NCBI GenBank assembly: GCA_023525715.1
Contig: CM042009.1
Location: forward strand, 128,118,645-128,182,644
From: Cichorium intybus
Taxonomy: Eukaryota; Streptophyta; Magnoliopsida; Asterales; Asteraceae
DNA length: 64,000 nt
Direction of reading: 5' to 3'
Shown: positions 24,571 to 34,719 of the stretch, in pieces
Layout of the letters: the number at the start of each line of letters is the position of its first letter
Numbering within the stretch: position 1 is the stretch's first letter
Position numbers and translations under genes: made by a program
Notes under the pieces: generated by a model
What the model was told of the DNA's origin: nothing
Seen by the model: only the letters and a program-made list of their open reading frames with translations
The model's database searches: none

Positions 24571-24830
24571 ATGTAACACACATATGGAGATAGATAACAG
24601 CAACACTCCCACTGGCTTTGACACGGTTATGGACTATTCACAAAATCCAGAGCTTATGGCACATTTTGAGAATCAAAACCTTTCTGACATCTTAATGGAT
24701 ATCTTTCAGCCCCTTTTCAAAATCCAATCCTTTGGCATATTTTGAGAATCTGAATATCCTTTCTTGCGAGATGCCCGCAGGGAAATCCCGGGCCCACGTA
24801 CCTTTATGCTGGCATACTCTTTGTGAGTCC

Positions 24831-24870
24831 CCATTAGTGTGCCAGTGATCCATACACGCTCCACTAACGA
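24831..24870 (-). ncRNA. Conserved hairpin motif, copy 2
   Basis: The longest stem of the four: nine pairs between 24831-24839 and 24862-24870. Two of them are G-U or U-G wobbles only when read as minus-strand RNA; on the plus strand they would be mismatches. The 22-base apical region (24840-24861) starts GAGCGUGUAUGG and ends ACUGGCA on the minus strand. Confidence 0.5.
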
Positions 24871-26014
24871 CTTACAATATGCAATGTCCTTTCGGATTTC
24901 ATCTTCTATTGAGAGTGCTTCTCTCGGAGTCAATTACTTGACTCTGAGTATCGTCTCACTCAACCGGATGTTCTGAAGGTACGTTTTTATCAATGTTGGT
25001 TTCTTTTGATGATTCAATTATTCCCACTGGTTTTAAGACCAGTTGTAAAATCAATCAAACTGTCACATAGACTGTGTCTCGTTCTAAGGTTCTCTTAATT
25101 GGCAGCAACCGGGCTCACCAATGCTTCCAAGTAGTCGGATTGAAAATCCATACCAACTATAGTGTTTTACCACTAATCGGTATGTCACCCTGATCATAAC
25201 TACTTATGATGGTGATCAGTACTATTGGTCAAGAGAAGATTATGTCAGTGTTAAAACAAAAATCTGATTTCTGCTCTAAGCCTAGTGATGACTAAAGGTT
25301 ATTTCACTTGGCTAATCCTAAACTCATTCAGGACTGTCCCAACTCCCACTGTTTCCTTAGAACATGAGTTCTTTCTAAAAGAGCTCTTTCTTTTCCAGGT
25401 ACAGCGGGATAGCCAGTGAAAAGACATTTCTGATTAGGTTCAGGCTAGTCATGAGGTTCGGACGAACACTATAAGACCTTGGACTTTTAATGTACAAGTG
25501 GGACAATCCCAGCTTTACATTTCAGAAGGTGTCTGCAAAACCTACTTAGTCGAAGGATGTGGTTGGAATATGGTTTATATGGTCTGACTGGTATAGTATT
25601 CAATTTATTGGAAACTAATTTGCAATGTATCTCATACATCGAGGATCGAACTGTTTCGACCAACGCTCCATCATCTTCCCTAAGACACATTATAACTATT
25701 AATGTTCTTGGAAGGGAATAAACTGTGAAACATTTTCCCAGTTTATGTTGTCACTCAGGTTCTGTGGGTCTTGTACTTCTTTTGAAGTCCTTGAACCGTT
25801 CAAATGTTTCAATTCAATCGCTTATTATGATAAGCGTAGCCATATTCCTCATTCCGAATGACAAATATCGCGAAGTACAAACAATTGTGTTCTATTTGGA
25901 AGATTCGAGCAATACACAGTAACTGATGTGTTCGTTGCTCCTGATCTTGATGTCTTTTACATCTCTATGTAAATTTTATGACTTTGTTAATCTTGGTCAA
26001 GACTTGCAATCTTC

Positions 26015-26262
26015 AGTTGACTCTAAGTTAACTGATTCCAAAATCCTATCCTCTGGATCTTTGGGTGATTCATTTCTTGCCATTTGTGCTTTATAAAGAA
26101 CTTAATCATCATCTGACTTTAAGTCAAATGATTCCAAAGTCCTGTCCAACTGGATCTTTGGTTGATTCATTTCTTGACACATTAAGAACTCAATTCATCA
26201 TGAGACTCTAAGTCAAATGATTCCAAAGTCCTGTCCAACTGGACCTTTGGTTGAATTGATTC
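26015..26262. repeat. Three-copy tandem repeat, about 90 bp
   Basis: Copies start near 26018, 26117 and 26203. Each carries 'gact(c/t)taagt', 'gattccaaa', 'tcctgtccaactgga(t/c)ct' and 'ttggttga'. The second and third copies are closer to each other than to the first. Confidence 0.8.
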
Positions 26263-26631
26263 TTATAACATTAACAATCATAGGGGACACAATTCCTGAA
26301 TCCAAACACTTTGGATGTATCAATATTCAAGTTATTACCAACCATACATTCAACATATTCATACAACATTTCAAGGATATCTCAAACAACAGGTGTTAAA
26401 AGAAAAAACGACAATTTTATTAAAAACAAAAATCCTTGAACAATGCACTATATGATAGACAATGTAATACGCATCTAAAAGCTAATAACAATATTTCAAT
26501 ATCTAACTAAACTTCAAAACCGCATGAGCCGGAAAACCAATCCAAATGTGCTTCTATGCGCCAAAGTCCCGTACCTTACTGATTCCCTGCATACAAACCA
26601 AAATGTGACTATCACATTATGCATCAAGGAA

Positions 26632-27471
26632 TTATGGAACATGAGTTTTGAGGTTTTTAGATATACCTGAGCTTTCAAAAGATTTTGACCTTAGAGCGTC
26701 TTCCAATCTTTCCGCGACTATATCCGATTTTGTGGATTCCCAGTTTAAGACATGTCCAGACGATCTGGTTCGTTTCTTGCTGCGTCTTTTCACTGGACTT
26801 AATCCAGAAGTAGCTGAACCATTGGAGCTATGCCTGTCCAAGAGTGACTTGTATAAAGTCAACAGTGGACGCATTTCCATTAAGTTCTTTTTCTGGTCTT
26901 CCTTTCTATACGTCTGAATGAACAGATCGTACTTACTGGTCAGTGAAGCGAGTAGATTGTTAACACTCGACACCTGACTCATGGAATAACCAAGTTTATG
27001 CAACTCGCCTATGTACGCTTCAATCTGAAGAACATGCGAATCGATGCTACTTCCTTCTTTTAACTTACACTCTGCAAGTCTTTTGAAGATCCTAGCTCGT
27101 TCCTCTTCAACCGGTTTTTGGAACCTTTCCTCAACCGATTGCATTAACTCATATGGCCCCAAGGATTCAAAATCCTTGCGGAACTCGGGGTCAATGGTCA
27201 ATAGCATGAGGTCACGAATCCTTTCGGATTCATCAACTAATAAGTCATGCTTATCATAAAGGCTCTTTATGATGACTTGTTTCGGTGGAACCGGGATCGG
27301 ATACTCGGTGAGATGTAGCTTGCCAGCAATGCCGAGAGCCAGTCTCCAATTGCGAAGCCATTCCTTACAGTTGAGGCCAGTCAGCCTTTCCATATTTAGC
27401 AGGTGCTTTCTGATGCTCTCAGAAATGGGTGAAGGAGGAGAGGGTGGAGAATAGACACTTGGTTCAAACAT
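26632..27471 (-). CDS. Copia-type Gag protein, open reading frame
   Basis: A single open frame of 279 residues on the minus strand. The lead 'ISESIRKHLLNMERLTGLN' and 'CKEWLRNWRLAL' are typical of the N-terminal part of copia Gag (Gag_pre/UBN2-like), followed by helical segments ('EERARIFKRLAECKLKEGSS', 'HVLQIEAYIGELHKLGYS') and a basic stretch KRRSKKRTR near residue 230. No CCHC zinc knuckle follows, and the frame ends with no protease or integrase behind it. In a region full of decayed copies, an intact frame of this length suggests either a young element or selection. The start is the first ATG after a pyrimidine-rich 'tgtttattgtag', which also resembles a splice acceptor. The product would form virus-like particles in the cytoplasm. 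Confidence 0.8.
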   Translation of the reverse strand: MFEPSVYSPPSPPSPISESIRKHLLNMERLTGLNCKEWLRNWRLALGIAGKLHLTEYPIPVPPKQVIIKSLYDKHDLLVDESERIRDLMLLTIDPEFRKDFESLGPYELMQSVEERFQKPVEEERARIFKRLAECKLKEGSSIDSHVLQIEAYIGELHKLGYSMSQVSSVNNLLASLTSKYDLFIQTYRKEDQKKNLMEMRPLLTLYKSLLDRHSSNGSATSGLSPVKRRSKKRTRSSGHVLNWESTKSDIVAERLEDALRSKSFESSGISKNLKTHVP

Positions 27472-27800
27472 CTACAATAAACAGAATTTTATTAGTTTAA
27501 TTAATCCTTTTAAATAACTACCCAATATATTATTTATTAAGGCTAGGACCCAAAATGCCCCAACTATGGTGTGAAGAGGGATGCCGTAATCACAACATAA
27601 TGGTCATTAAGGTAGATAATGCACTTATCAATTTCATCTTATGAAATTCCTAGATCTGTTGAGACACATTAAACTATTCAATAGCATGTTTAGTCTCGGA
27701 TGTGCCCTACTGTTTGTGACTGGGATGCCGAGGATCACAAACCGGGTATGAATAACCATGCAAATTTGCTTGGTTCTCTCAAAGTCAATTGTCATCTCTA

Positions 27801-27836
27801 ATTAACGTGCCGGTTAACCACACACGCTCCGTTAAT
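27801..27836 (-). ncRNA. Conserved hairpin motif, copy 3
   Basis: A seven-pair stem, ATTAACG/CGTTAAT (27801-27807 with 27830-27836), around a 22-base apical region (27808-27829). On the minus strand this starts GAGCGUGUGUGG and ends AACCGGCA. Upstream of gag on the minus strand. Confidence 0.5.
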
Positions 27837-27880
27837 AATGACAAAACCGAGAAACCCATTGCAAGTCTTTGCGGACCCCA

Positions 27881-27916
27881 GTTGGCGTGCCGGTAAACCA
27901 CACACGCTCCACCAAC
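27881..27916 (-). ncRNA. Conserved hairpin motif, copy 4
   Basis: The stem pairs 27881-27887 with 27910-27916. Six pairs are Watson-Crick. The seventh is C against A on the plus strand but G against U on the minus strand, so the stem is complete only in minus-sense RNA. The apical region (27888-27909) starts GAGCGUGUGUGG and ends UACCGGCA. It lies about 44 bp from copy 3. Confidence 0.5.
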
Positions 27917-28920
27917 GTTCCACAAAGTGCAATGTGCAATTCCATGGATTAGCACCAATTCACATTTTTATCCTAAAGTAACTAGATTGGGTTTTGTTTA
28001 AGGTTCTAGTACTTTCAATTATAGCATTATACTTTTAAGAGGCTTAGCGGTTCTATCAAACGCGTTCGGCTAACGACACTCGACTGACCAGGAGAGCGGT
28101 GGATAAGAGTAGATACCCATTAGACTGCCATTTTACTTCGAGTGACTGCCATTCTGAAATGCGCAACAGTTCTAATATCAATACTCGGGTCACTCCTATC
28201 TACCCAACTACTTGACTTTCTAGGATTTCGGTTGACTACTCTTGACTCAAGCGTGAATCCTGTGCTTTCGGTAATACTGGCCTGGTACTACCTTCCACAC
28301 CTATTCGCCCTTGTTCCAAGTTCGTCAATCATTCTCCTAAAATGTCACACACATACTAAACCATTTTCTATGACTCCCGCGGTCAGGCACCGTGGTGCCT
28401 AATCTTTTGATCTAACTCTCCATCTCATACGTGCCTAAGAGAACTACTGCTAATGTCGTCGAGTCGCCTCACGGACGCACAGCCGTATACAATCGGGAAT
28501 AAGATAGACGTTTGAATAACTGATCCTACCCTAGAGTCACAACCAAACAAGGAACAGCCAGTAAGGCCAGACCAAAAATTCTCAGGCTATCTTACCCTAA
28601 TTGCATATAACCTACCAGCATTCACTAAGCAACCTAACGACAGTAGCATAAAATTCCAAAGCAGCACATATGGCATAAAACAGTCTACAGAGTATATTAT
28701 CCAGGCAACCTTACATTCTAGCACAATAATTTTATCACATAACACAAACTTGGCATGGGTAATTGGGAATCACAAAGCTTACTTGAGCTCGGCTGACGGT
28801 TCGCATCGCATCTTCTTTTACTTTAATTTAACCTTCCAAAAACATTTTCTTAACAAAATCGCTCAGTCCTAAGTTTGAGTTTGGATTCCCAATACAGTTC
28901 ATCCAAATCCCTCAAACCAA

Positions 28921-28933
28921 GGCTCTGATACCA
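28921..28933 (-). other. Primer-binding site (minus strand)
   Basis: Reads TGGTATCAGAGCC on the minus strand, three bases after the LTR that ends at 28937. Initiator methionine tRNA type. Confidence 0.8.
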
Positions 28934-29254
28934 ATTTGTAACGCCCCAATTTCAAAAATTTTAAAAAATCATTTATTACCAAGGTTCCAATAAAACATTT
29001 ATTCCAAAACATAAAACTGTTCAACATAATACTTAAATTAACAGCGGAAACATTTGAAAATACTAATATAGTTCATTGACATCAATCTCTTGAATGCGAT
29101 GTGCTGCCGTCAAGCCTTGCCCTTCCCTTTGTCATTTGAATTACCTGAAATGTTATAAAATTAACGGGTAAGCTTAAAGCTTAGTGAGTCCACAAGTTAC
29201 CATACATGCCCACACATTAAACAACCCGTCCTCGAGAACAACCCGACCCTACCC

Positions 29255-29420
29255 GCCATACAACAGCTACGGGCGTCCATCATACAACAGCTATGGACAC
29301 GGGAAGGTTTTACCCATTATACAACAGCTATGGGTTCCCGGTTATAGCCCAGCCCATCATACAACAGCTATGGGACGAGGCAATAGTCCAACTCGCCATA
29401 TAACAGCTACGAGGGGACAC
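29255..29420 (-). repeat. Tandem repeat inside the LTR
   Basis: Five imperfect copies of a unit containing 'cata(c/t)aacagcta(c/t)g', 30-50 bp apart. This is the counterpart, in another LTR family, of the tandem block at 15396-15640. Confidence 0.75.
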
Positions 29421-30216
29421 GCATCAGTACTGAGCCCAACAACAAATAACCACAGATATAGAGCAAATCATATAACTGTAAACAACACACAAGATGCCTA
29501 ACATGCAACATCATATAGTAAGGTGAGGATACTCACCTGATTCGTAACCGCATAGATATACTTTAATATCTCCACTAGCTCGTCCACACACCTATATCCC
29601 ACATATACAACATGTCAAGCACTGACTAAACTTCTATAGACTTGCCTAAAGGTCAGACCCAGCGTTTACCACCAAACCAGGGTCAAAACCAAACCTTAGG
29701 GTCAAACAGACGCTCGCCGCGGCGTGGCTTCTCGCCCTACGCGCCGCGGCTACCATTGCACAATTACGGGGGTTCAGCCGAGTCCGTGCCGCTGACTTAG
29801 CCAGTCCGCGTCGCGGCTCGTAACATTCCAAAATGTTTTTAGCGATTAACAGTACATCAATCGGCTAGGGTTTCACTCCAAATCCTTCCTGAGATCAGAA
29901 ACTACCCTAAGATCACTTCCTTAGGGACATGCAAGTCTATTCATGTCCTTAGTCTAACCCTAAGGGTTACAAGTCATCTAAGACTACTACTTAAGGGATA
30001 ACACCATAAAAACAGAATAAACTGAAATATCAGAAGGTAGATCCTCTTACCTTGCTTCTGGAAAACAGAGAAATGCACCCGATCGACTACAGCCTTTCCC
30101 CACGTTGTATTTCTTCCTTCAAGCCTCCAAAGCCTTGGAACCAAAGAGTCTCAGCTGAAACCGGACGTCTCTGCTCCAGAAAACTCCCCAAAACACGAAC
30201 CCTAGGGCTGGGTCCC

Positions 30217-30224
30217 TTTATATA
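30217..30224 (-). promoter_or_regulatory. TATA box of the minus-strand LTR
   Basis: Reads CTATATAAAG on the minus strand, about 160 bp into the LTR and downstream of the GC-rich block. Confidence 0.55.
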
Positions 30225-30384
30225 GGCGTTTAAATCCGAATTAGGGTTTTTCACTTTAGAGGCGCACCGCGTCGCGGGATCTTTAGAACCACGCCGCGCG
30301 TACAAATCCTTCGCGACTCTAGATTCTTCCTAAAGCCGCGCCGCGGATTCCTTCAGGCCGCGACTCGGCGGAACGGGTCTTACA

Positions 30385-31100
30385 TACTAGCTCTTGGTAG
30401 TGTCTCTAAGTTCTATTAACACTTAACTTTCCAAACTTCTTTATATTTTAGCACCGTACTTCCATCATGCCGTTACCCGAAAGTCATAGTGCCATGAATC
30501 CCCCTTTTTAATCAATTTACTCTTTTGTCACCTAAAAAACATCTACAATGTTAACCTTCACAATAATACACTCTATGTTGTTTTATAATTGGGCACCTGG
30601 TGTAACACTAGTCAATCTCTTTCATAAACCCTAAATAAAGGGTGTTTGTTGTTCAAGCAACGTGTTATTCTACTTCAATAGGTGCTGAATCATGGTCTTG
30701 AGTGCGATTACATTAGAGAGGTTCCTGTTACTGGGCCTTGTTTATTTTAGACTTCATAGATCTGTAGTAAATGGTAACCCTTAATCTCCTAGATTAAAAT
30801 TACAGTTGCAACTCACATATTCTTGTGATCCGTGGTGCGATACGGTTTTTAATTTTTTGCTTTTGTTGCGTATATTTGTATTTTTACCGTATCCCAACAA
30901 TAACAAGGTTAGTTTTGATTTTATATATTTTAATTGATATATTTTGTTAGCTTTATTCTTTAGATCAATGCATTGTAATTTTAAACATCATCGTTTAGTA
31001 TCTAATCAACTCAATTATAAAGCTTGTATTTAGTGTATCGTAGTCATTACTTTGTAAAAAGTATGATGTTTACAGTTTGAAAAGAATCTTATCTAATTTA
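30385..31100. other. Intergenic, no gene seen
   Basis: Mixed sequence with no frame, RNA gene or clear repeat edge. Confidence 0.5.
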
Positions 31101-32260
31101 GGGGCTGTTTGGCAGGATCTGAATTTCTAAAATCTGAATTTTTGAGTGGGTCTGAATTTTTAAGATCTGAATTTGTAACATGTTGTTTGGTTGAAACCTC
31201 TTAATTGTTGTGCTGAATGATAAATATGACCATTTTACCCTTGTGAACTATTTTCTTCAACAACATCAAATTTCAACACAAATGTTCACAAAATTTTTGA
31301 GTTTTGATTTCATACATGTTTCAGGTGCAAATCATAAAACAACAACATGGTATAATTACAAAGTCACTTTTAGCAATAACAATCATAAAAAATTGAAAAG
31401 TCTCAACAAAGCAACAAGAAATCAAATTTCTAGCATGAACAAGAAATCATGCAACAAAAAATTGAGGTACCATGACAATATAGTTAAAATTCCAGTTACA
31501 AATTCAATTTGCAGCATATCCATAGTTACAAGAAAAATTTCACTTCCAGCAAGAATAACAAGCTCTGTAATACAAAATTGTAATACAAAATTCAACTGAG
31601 GCAACAACTTCAATATTTGCAACATATCTTACCAGCACCGGTAGACAGAGGCAACGATGATGCAGGAGTAGGGGCGCCGATGGAGGCTGGAGTAGGCGAT
31701 GACTGTGGGTGCGATAGAGGCTGCAACAGGGCCGACGACGAAAGCTGGGGCGAAAGCAAGAGCCGACTTTCCCGATCGTAAGAAAGAAGGAGGAGGAGCT
31801 GGAAACCAACGTCGAAAGTCGGATAAACAACGACACAACAATAGAAGCAGCAACGAAGGGTGAGAATAATGAGAATGTAAGAGAAGGAGGATGGAGGCTT
31901 TCCCGATCGTAAGAGAAGAATAAGGAGGAGGCGGGATAGCTAGGGCAACAGGGGAGAACACAATTTTTTTTTGTTCAAACACATTCAATTTTGTCCCTTT
32001 AAGAGGTTTCTTTCCAATTAAATGACAAAAATTAAGAGGTAAATAGACGCTCTGAATGTGCAACTTAAATTGCAACCCAAGTTCGAGTGAGCATACATTG
32101 CCTTAGAACTTAAACTGCATGTGACAACCACAATGTCTAGTCTAATCAGGACGAGTTCTTCCTGACAACTCAAGTTACTTGAGGTTTTTTCGGACTAACT
32201 AATGCTAAACCTCTTAACTCATCAGTTGTTGCAACATCCTTTTGGGGAACATTAAAGTTT
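31101..32260. repeat. Possible decayed hAT-type element
   Basis: The left edge 'taggggctgtttggcaggat' followed by repeated 'atctgaattt' is like the ends of common plant hAT-type MITEs. A matching right end could not be found; 'cctcttaactcatcag' near 32210 is the nearest echo. Inside, 31600-31960 is an island of higher GC with two copies of 'ctttcccgatcgtaag' (31768 and 31900). Frames there on both strands match nothing I know. Confidence 0.3.
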
Positions 32261-33249
32261 CTTTCTTTTTGTGGCTGAAAAATAGGAACAAGTCTAGTAA
32301 AAAATCTTTTATAGGATAGATGGTTTGTTTCTCTCTATTAAGTTTGCTTAGATCTACTTTCCCTTTGCTCCTACGGTCTTGGTAGGGTGCTTTTAATATA
32401 TTTGCGGTTCTAAAAAAAAAACGTTATTAATCTTTACCATTATACGTGAATACTTAAATCTTGAAAGTTTTAAACACTCCACATACTCATGTGGTTTCTT
32501 GCTTAAATAGAGAAACCTTTTTGGCAATTATCTTTAGGATTAGATTTCGTACAACCTAAACACATGCTTAAGACTTTTAATCATGGGAAATTAACATCGA
32601 CCCTTCACTTCAATATCCAAAACATCATTAATTATCAAACCAATCCAATTCTCATACCTAAGTCTCTACTTTTCAACCGTTGGTTGGTAAATCAGACTCT
32701 ACCATCACTTTATATATGACATATATCTATCTACGGTTTACATTGCATTTTCATTTCAAGTTATATTCGTTTACATTGAAAGGATTATGTCATTATCATT
32801 ATACACTACTTTAATTCAACTCGATCTATCAAATATTTTATTTGACTCTCTCCCCTTCTCACACGGTAACCACTAATTTGATTCCTAATTACATCAGCTA
32901 ATTCAACTTCAATTAATTTTCCACTAAAAAATCATCAACTAGAGACGGACCTTCCCAAGAAAATACGGCCTCTTTCTCTTCCTTGTAATCCACTACTCCA
33001 AAATCATAAAAACACAACATTATCACCTACTGAATCACACCCATACTCTGTATCACCAAATCAGATTCAAATCGAGAATGCATTCCCCCCAAACCACCGA
33101 ATTCGTCAGTTTATTGTAAAGCAATGAGGAAGAATCGACGAAGTTTGATCTACTTGAAGTCCATCCTTTACAAGACATGACGGCGGCGATTAGATTCTTC
33201 CGATCTCGATCTGTTTGCAGTCGTCGTTGACCAGACGTACACAACGATA
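32261..33249 (+). other. Upstream region of the GT29 gene
   Basis: AT-rich, no coding signal. A TATATA run at 32711-32716 is about 540 bp before the start codon. The 120 bases before the ATG are richer in GC and probably form the 5' leader. Confidence 0.4.
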
Positions 33250-34422
33250 ATGGTGATAAAGAGGTCGGTTCGTCCGTTGTTCAGTGTTCTGCTTGTGTTT
33301 GCGGCTGCCGCCGCAACTCTTTGTTTTCGAGTTATTGTATCTGGTACGTTCGGAGACCTGCTTGATGTTAGAGATGCAAGAGCTACAGAGAATGTGCCAT
33401 CGGTGTTTGATTCAGCTTTGTTGACGTTTGCTGCGGTTGATTTAGCTGAGAAGTCGCTGAGACAAAACGTCGAACAGCTGGTGGACATGGATTTCCGAAG
33501 CGACGACTTCAATCGTCAGCGATCGTTTCTGTCGGCAGGGCGATACCGTTTGCATAGTGGAGAAAGGTCAGTTCGGCGTGGCCCTATGGATCTTAGGTCG
33601 CCGGAGTTCTACAATCTATGGATGAAATTCCGGAGGTATTTGCGCGATTGGTGGCGCCACCGGCAATACGACCCCGATGTAATGTCAAACATGGTCAACG
33701 TGTTGAAGACGGTAAACATGACGGGAGTTTTGGAATCCGGGAGGCGGTACAGGACCTGCGCGGTGGTAGGTAATAGCGGAATTTTGCTCAAAAGTAACCA
33801 AGGAAAAGCAATCGACAGCCATGAATTCGTTATCCGGTTGAACAACGCAAGAATCGGTGGTTATGAACGATTTGTAGGCTCTAAAACAAGTCTCTCGTTC
33901 ATGAACAGCAACATTTTACACTTATGTTCCCGTAGAGGAGGCTGTTATTGTCATCCCTACGGCGAAAACGTTCCTATCATGATGTACATGTCGCAGCCCG
34001 TTCATTTTCTCGACTACGCTCTCTGCAACTCATCTCACAAATCGCCATTGATGATCACAGACCCGCAGCTAGACGTTCTATGTGCACGAATCGTCAAATA
34101 TTATTCCATCAAAAGGTTCCTAAAAGAGACAAAGAAGCCATTAGAGGCATGGAGCTCCAACCATGGTGGACCGGAGTTCCATTACTCCTCCGGTATGCAG
34201 GCCATCATGCTCGCTGTGGGAATCTGCAACAAAGTCAGCATTTACGGTTTCGGCAAATCAGATACAGCGAAACATCATTACCATACAAATCAGAAAACAG
34301 AGCTTAGTTTACACGATTATCAAGCAGAATACGATCTGTATGAAGATCTAGTCAACACACCTAAATCCATCCCTTTCATTTCAGATAAGTTCAAGTTCCC
34401 TCCTGTAATCATCCATAGATAA
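33250..34422 (+). CDS. GALT29A: GT29 sialyltransferase-like Golgi glycosyltransferase
   Basis: An intronless frame of 390 residues. A short basic tail and a hydrophobic segment (about residues 9-30) give the type II anchor of Golgi glycosyltransferases. The sialyltransferase L-motif is at about 170-217 (CAVVGNSGILL ... SFMN), the S-motif at 312-334 (YSSGMQAIMLAVGIC ... YGFG), and the late motifs as HYHTNQ (343-348) and H-X4-E (H355, E360). Plants lack ordinary sialylation. The closest relative by recall is Arabidopsis GALT29A, which adds beta-1,6-galactose to type II arabinogalactan on arabinogalactan proteins. The length, the lack of introns and the 'KRSVRPLFS' start fit that gene better than the longer SIA1 and SIA2 relatives. 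The gene converges with the PARP3 gene about 300 bp downstream. Family is certain, the exact orthologue likely. Confidence 0.93.
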   Translation: MVIKRSVRPLFSVLLVFAAAAATLCFRVIVSGTFGDLLDVRDARATENVPSVFDSALLTFAAVDLAEKSLRQNVEQLVDMDFRSDDFNRQRSFLSAGRYRLHSGERSVRRGPMDLRSPEFYNLWMKFRRYLRDWWRHRQYDPDVMSNMVNVLKTVNMTGVLESGRRYRTCAVVGNSGILLKSNQGKAIDSHEFVIRLNNARIGGYERFVGSKTSLSFMNSNILHLCSRRGGCYCHPYGENVPIMMYMSQPVHFLDYALCNSSHKSPLMITDPQLDVLCARIVKYYSIKRFLKETKKPLEAWSSNHGGPEFHYSSGMQAIMLAVGICNKVSIYGFGKSDTAKHHYHTNQKTELSLHDYQAEYDLYEDLVNTPKSIPFISDKFKFPPVIIHR

Positions 34423-34719
34423 CACATCGTTTACCTTCTCTTATACATTCAGCAATTACCTCTTTGTTATATTATAGATTCCTATTTTTATACAACACAT
34501 TCGACGTATGTAATTGAAACGAAGTAAATATGTTCTTTCATTGAAACACGATATATATACATATATTCATAGAACCCATACAACATACATTCGTATCCGA
34601 TGGTACATGATGCCTCGATGATACTACTACAAAATGACATCAATCACCAAAAGAAACCATCGATCATTACCACTACCCCTAGTAAAAGACAAAAAACCCC
34701 TTTACCCACATCATCCATC

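Larger units (their letters stand above)
22808..26600 (-). repeat. Long non-coding 3' part of the minus-strand gag-bearing element
   Basis: About 3.8 kb between gag and the polypurine tract would normally hold pol. I could recognise no protease, integrase, reverse transcriptase or RNase H in any minus frame; the longest frames are about 75 residues. The region carries two copies of the conserved hairpin (23879-23910 and 24831-24870), two tandem duplications (24239-24570 and 26015-26262) and three scattered 'tcccactgg/ttcccactgg'-type strings. It is either a pol decayed beyond recognition or a genuinely non-coding filler of a non-autonomous family. Confidence 0.5.
27472..28920 (-). repeat. Long untranslated leader upstream of gag
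   Basis: 1.45 kb between the primer-binding site and gag, much longer than usual for copia elements. No convincing coding region. It contains two of the four conserved hairpins (27801-27836 and 27881-27916) and two 'gggatgccg..atcaca' phrases. A possible splice acceptor (ttgtag) sits directly before the gag ATG. A junction between two different elements within this stretch cannot be excluded. Confidence 0.5.
28937..30384 (-). repeat. Minus-strand 5' LTR, 1448 bp
   Basis: On the minus strand it starts TGTAAGACCCG and ends GGGGCGTTACA directly before the primer site. A TATA box (30217-30224) follows a GC-rich block rich in 'cgcgccgcgg'-type strings (30250-30370). A tandem block lies at 29255-29420. 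It does not resemble the LTR start seen at 22795, so the two may not belong to one element. No matching 3' LTR was seen in the window. Confidence 0.75.

Noticed and set aside
23879..27916. Reading the recurrent hairpin as a CRISPR array or a hammerhead ribozyme
   Set aside because: Spacing is irregular (about 80 bp to several kb) with no spacers, and the core lacks the CUGANGA and GAAA elements of hammerheads.
31540..32075. Overlapping minus-strand frames of 98 and 148 aa
   Set aside because: They sit in a GC-rich island inside a probable repeat. They are low-complexity Ser/Pro/Leu-rich with no family resemblance, and an internal duplication explains part of the length.
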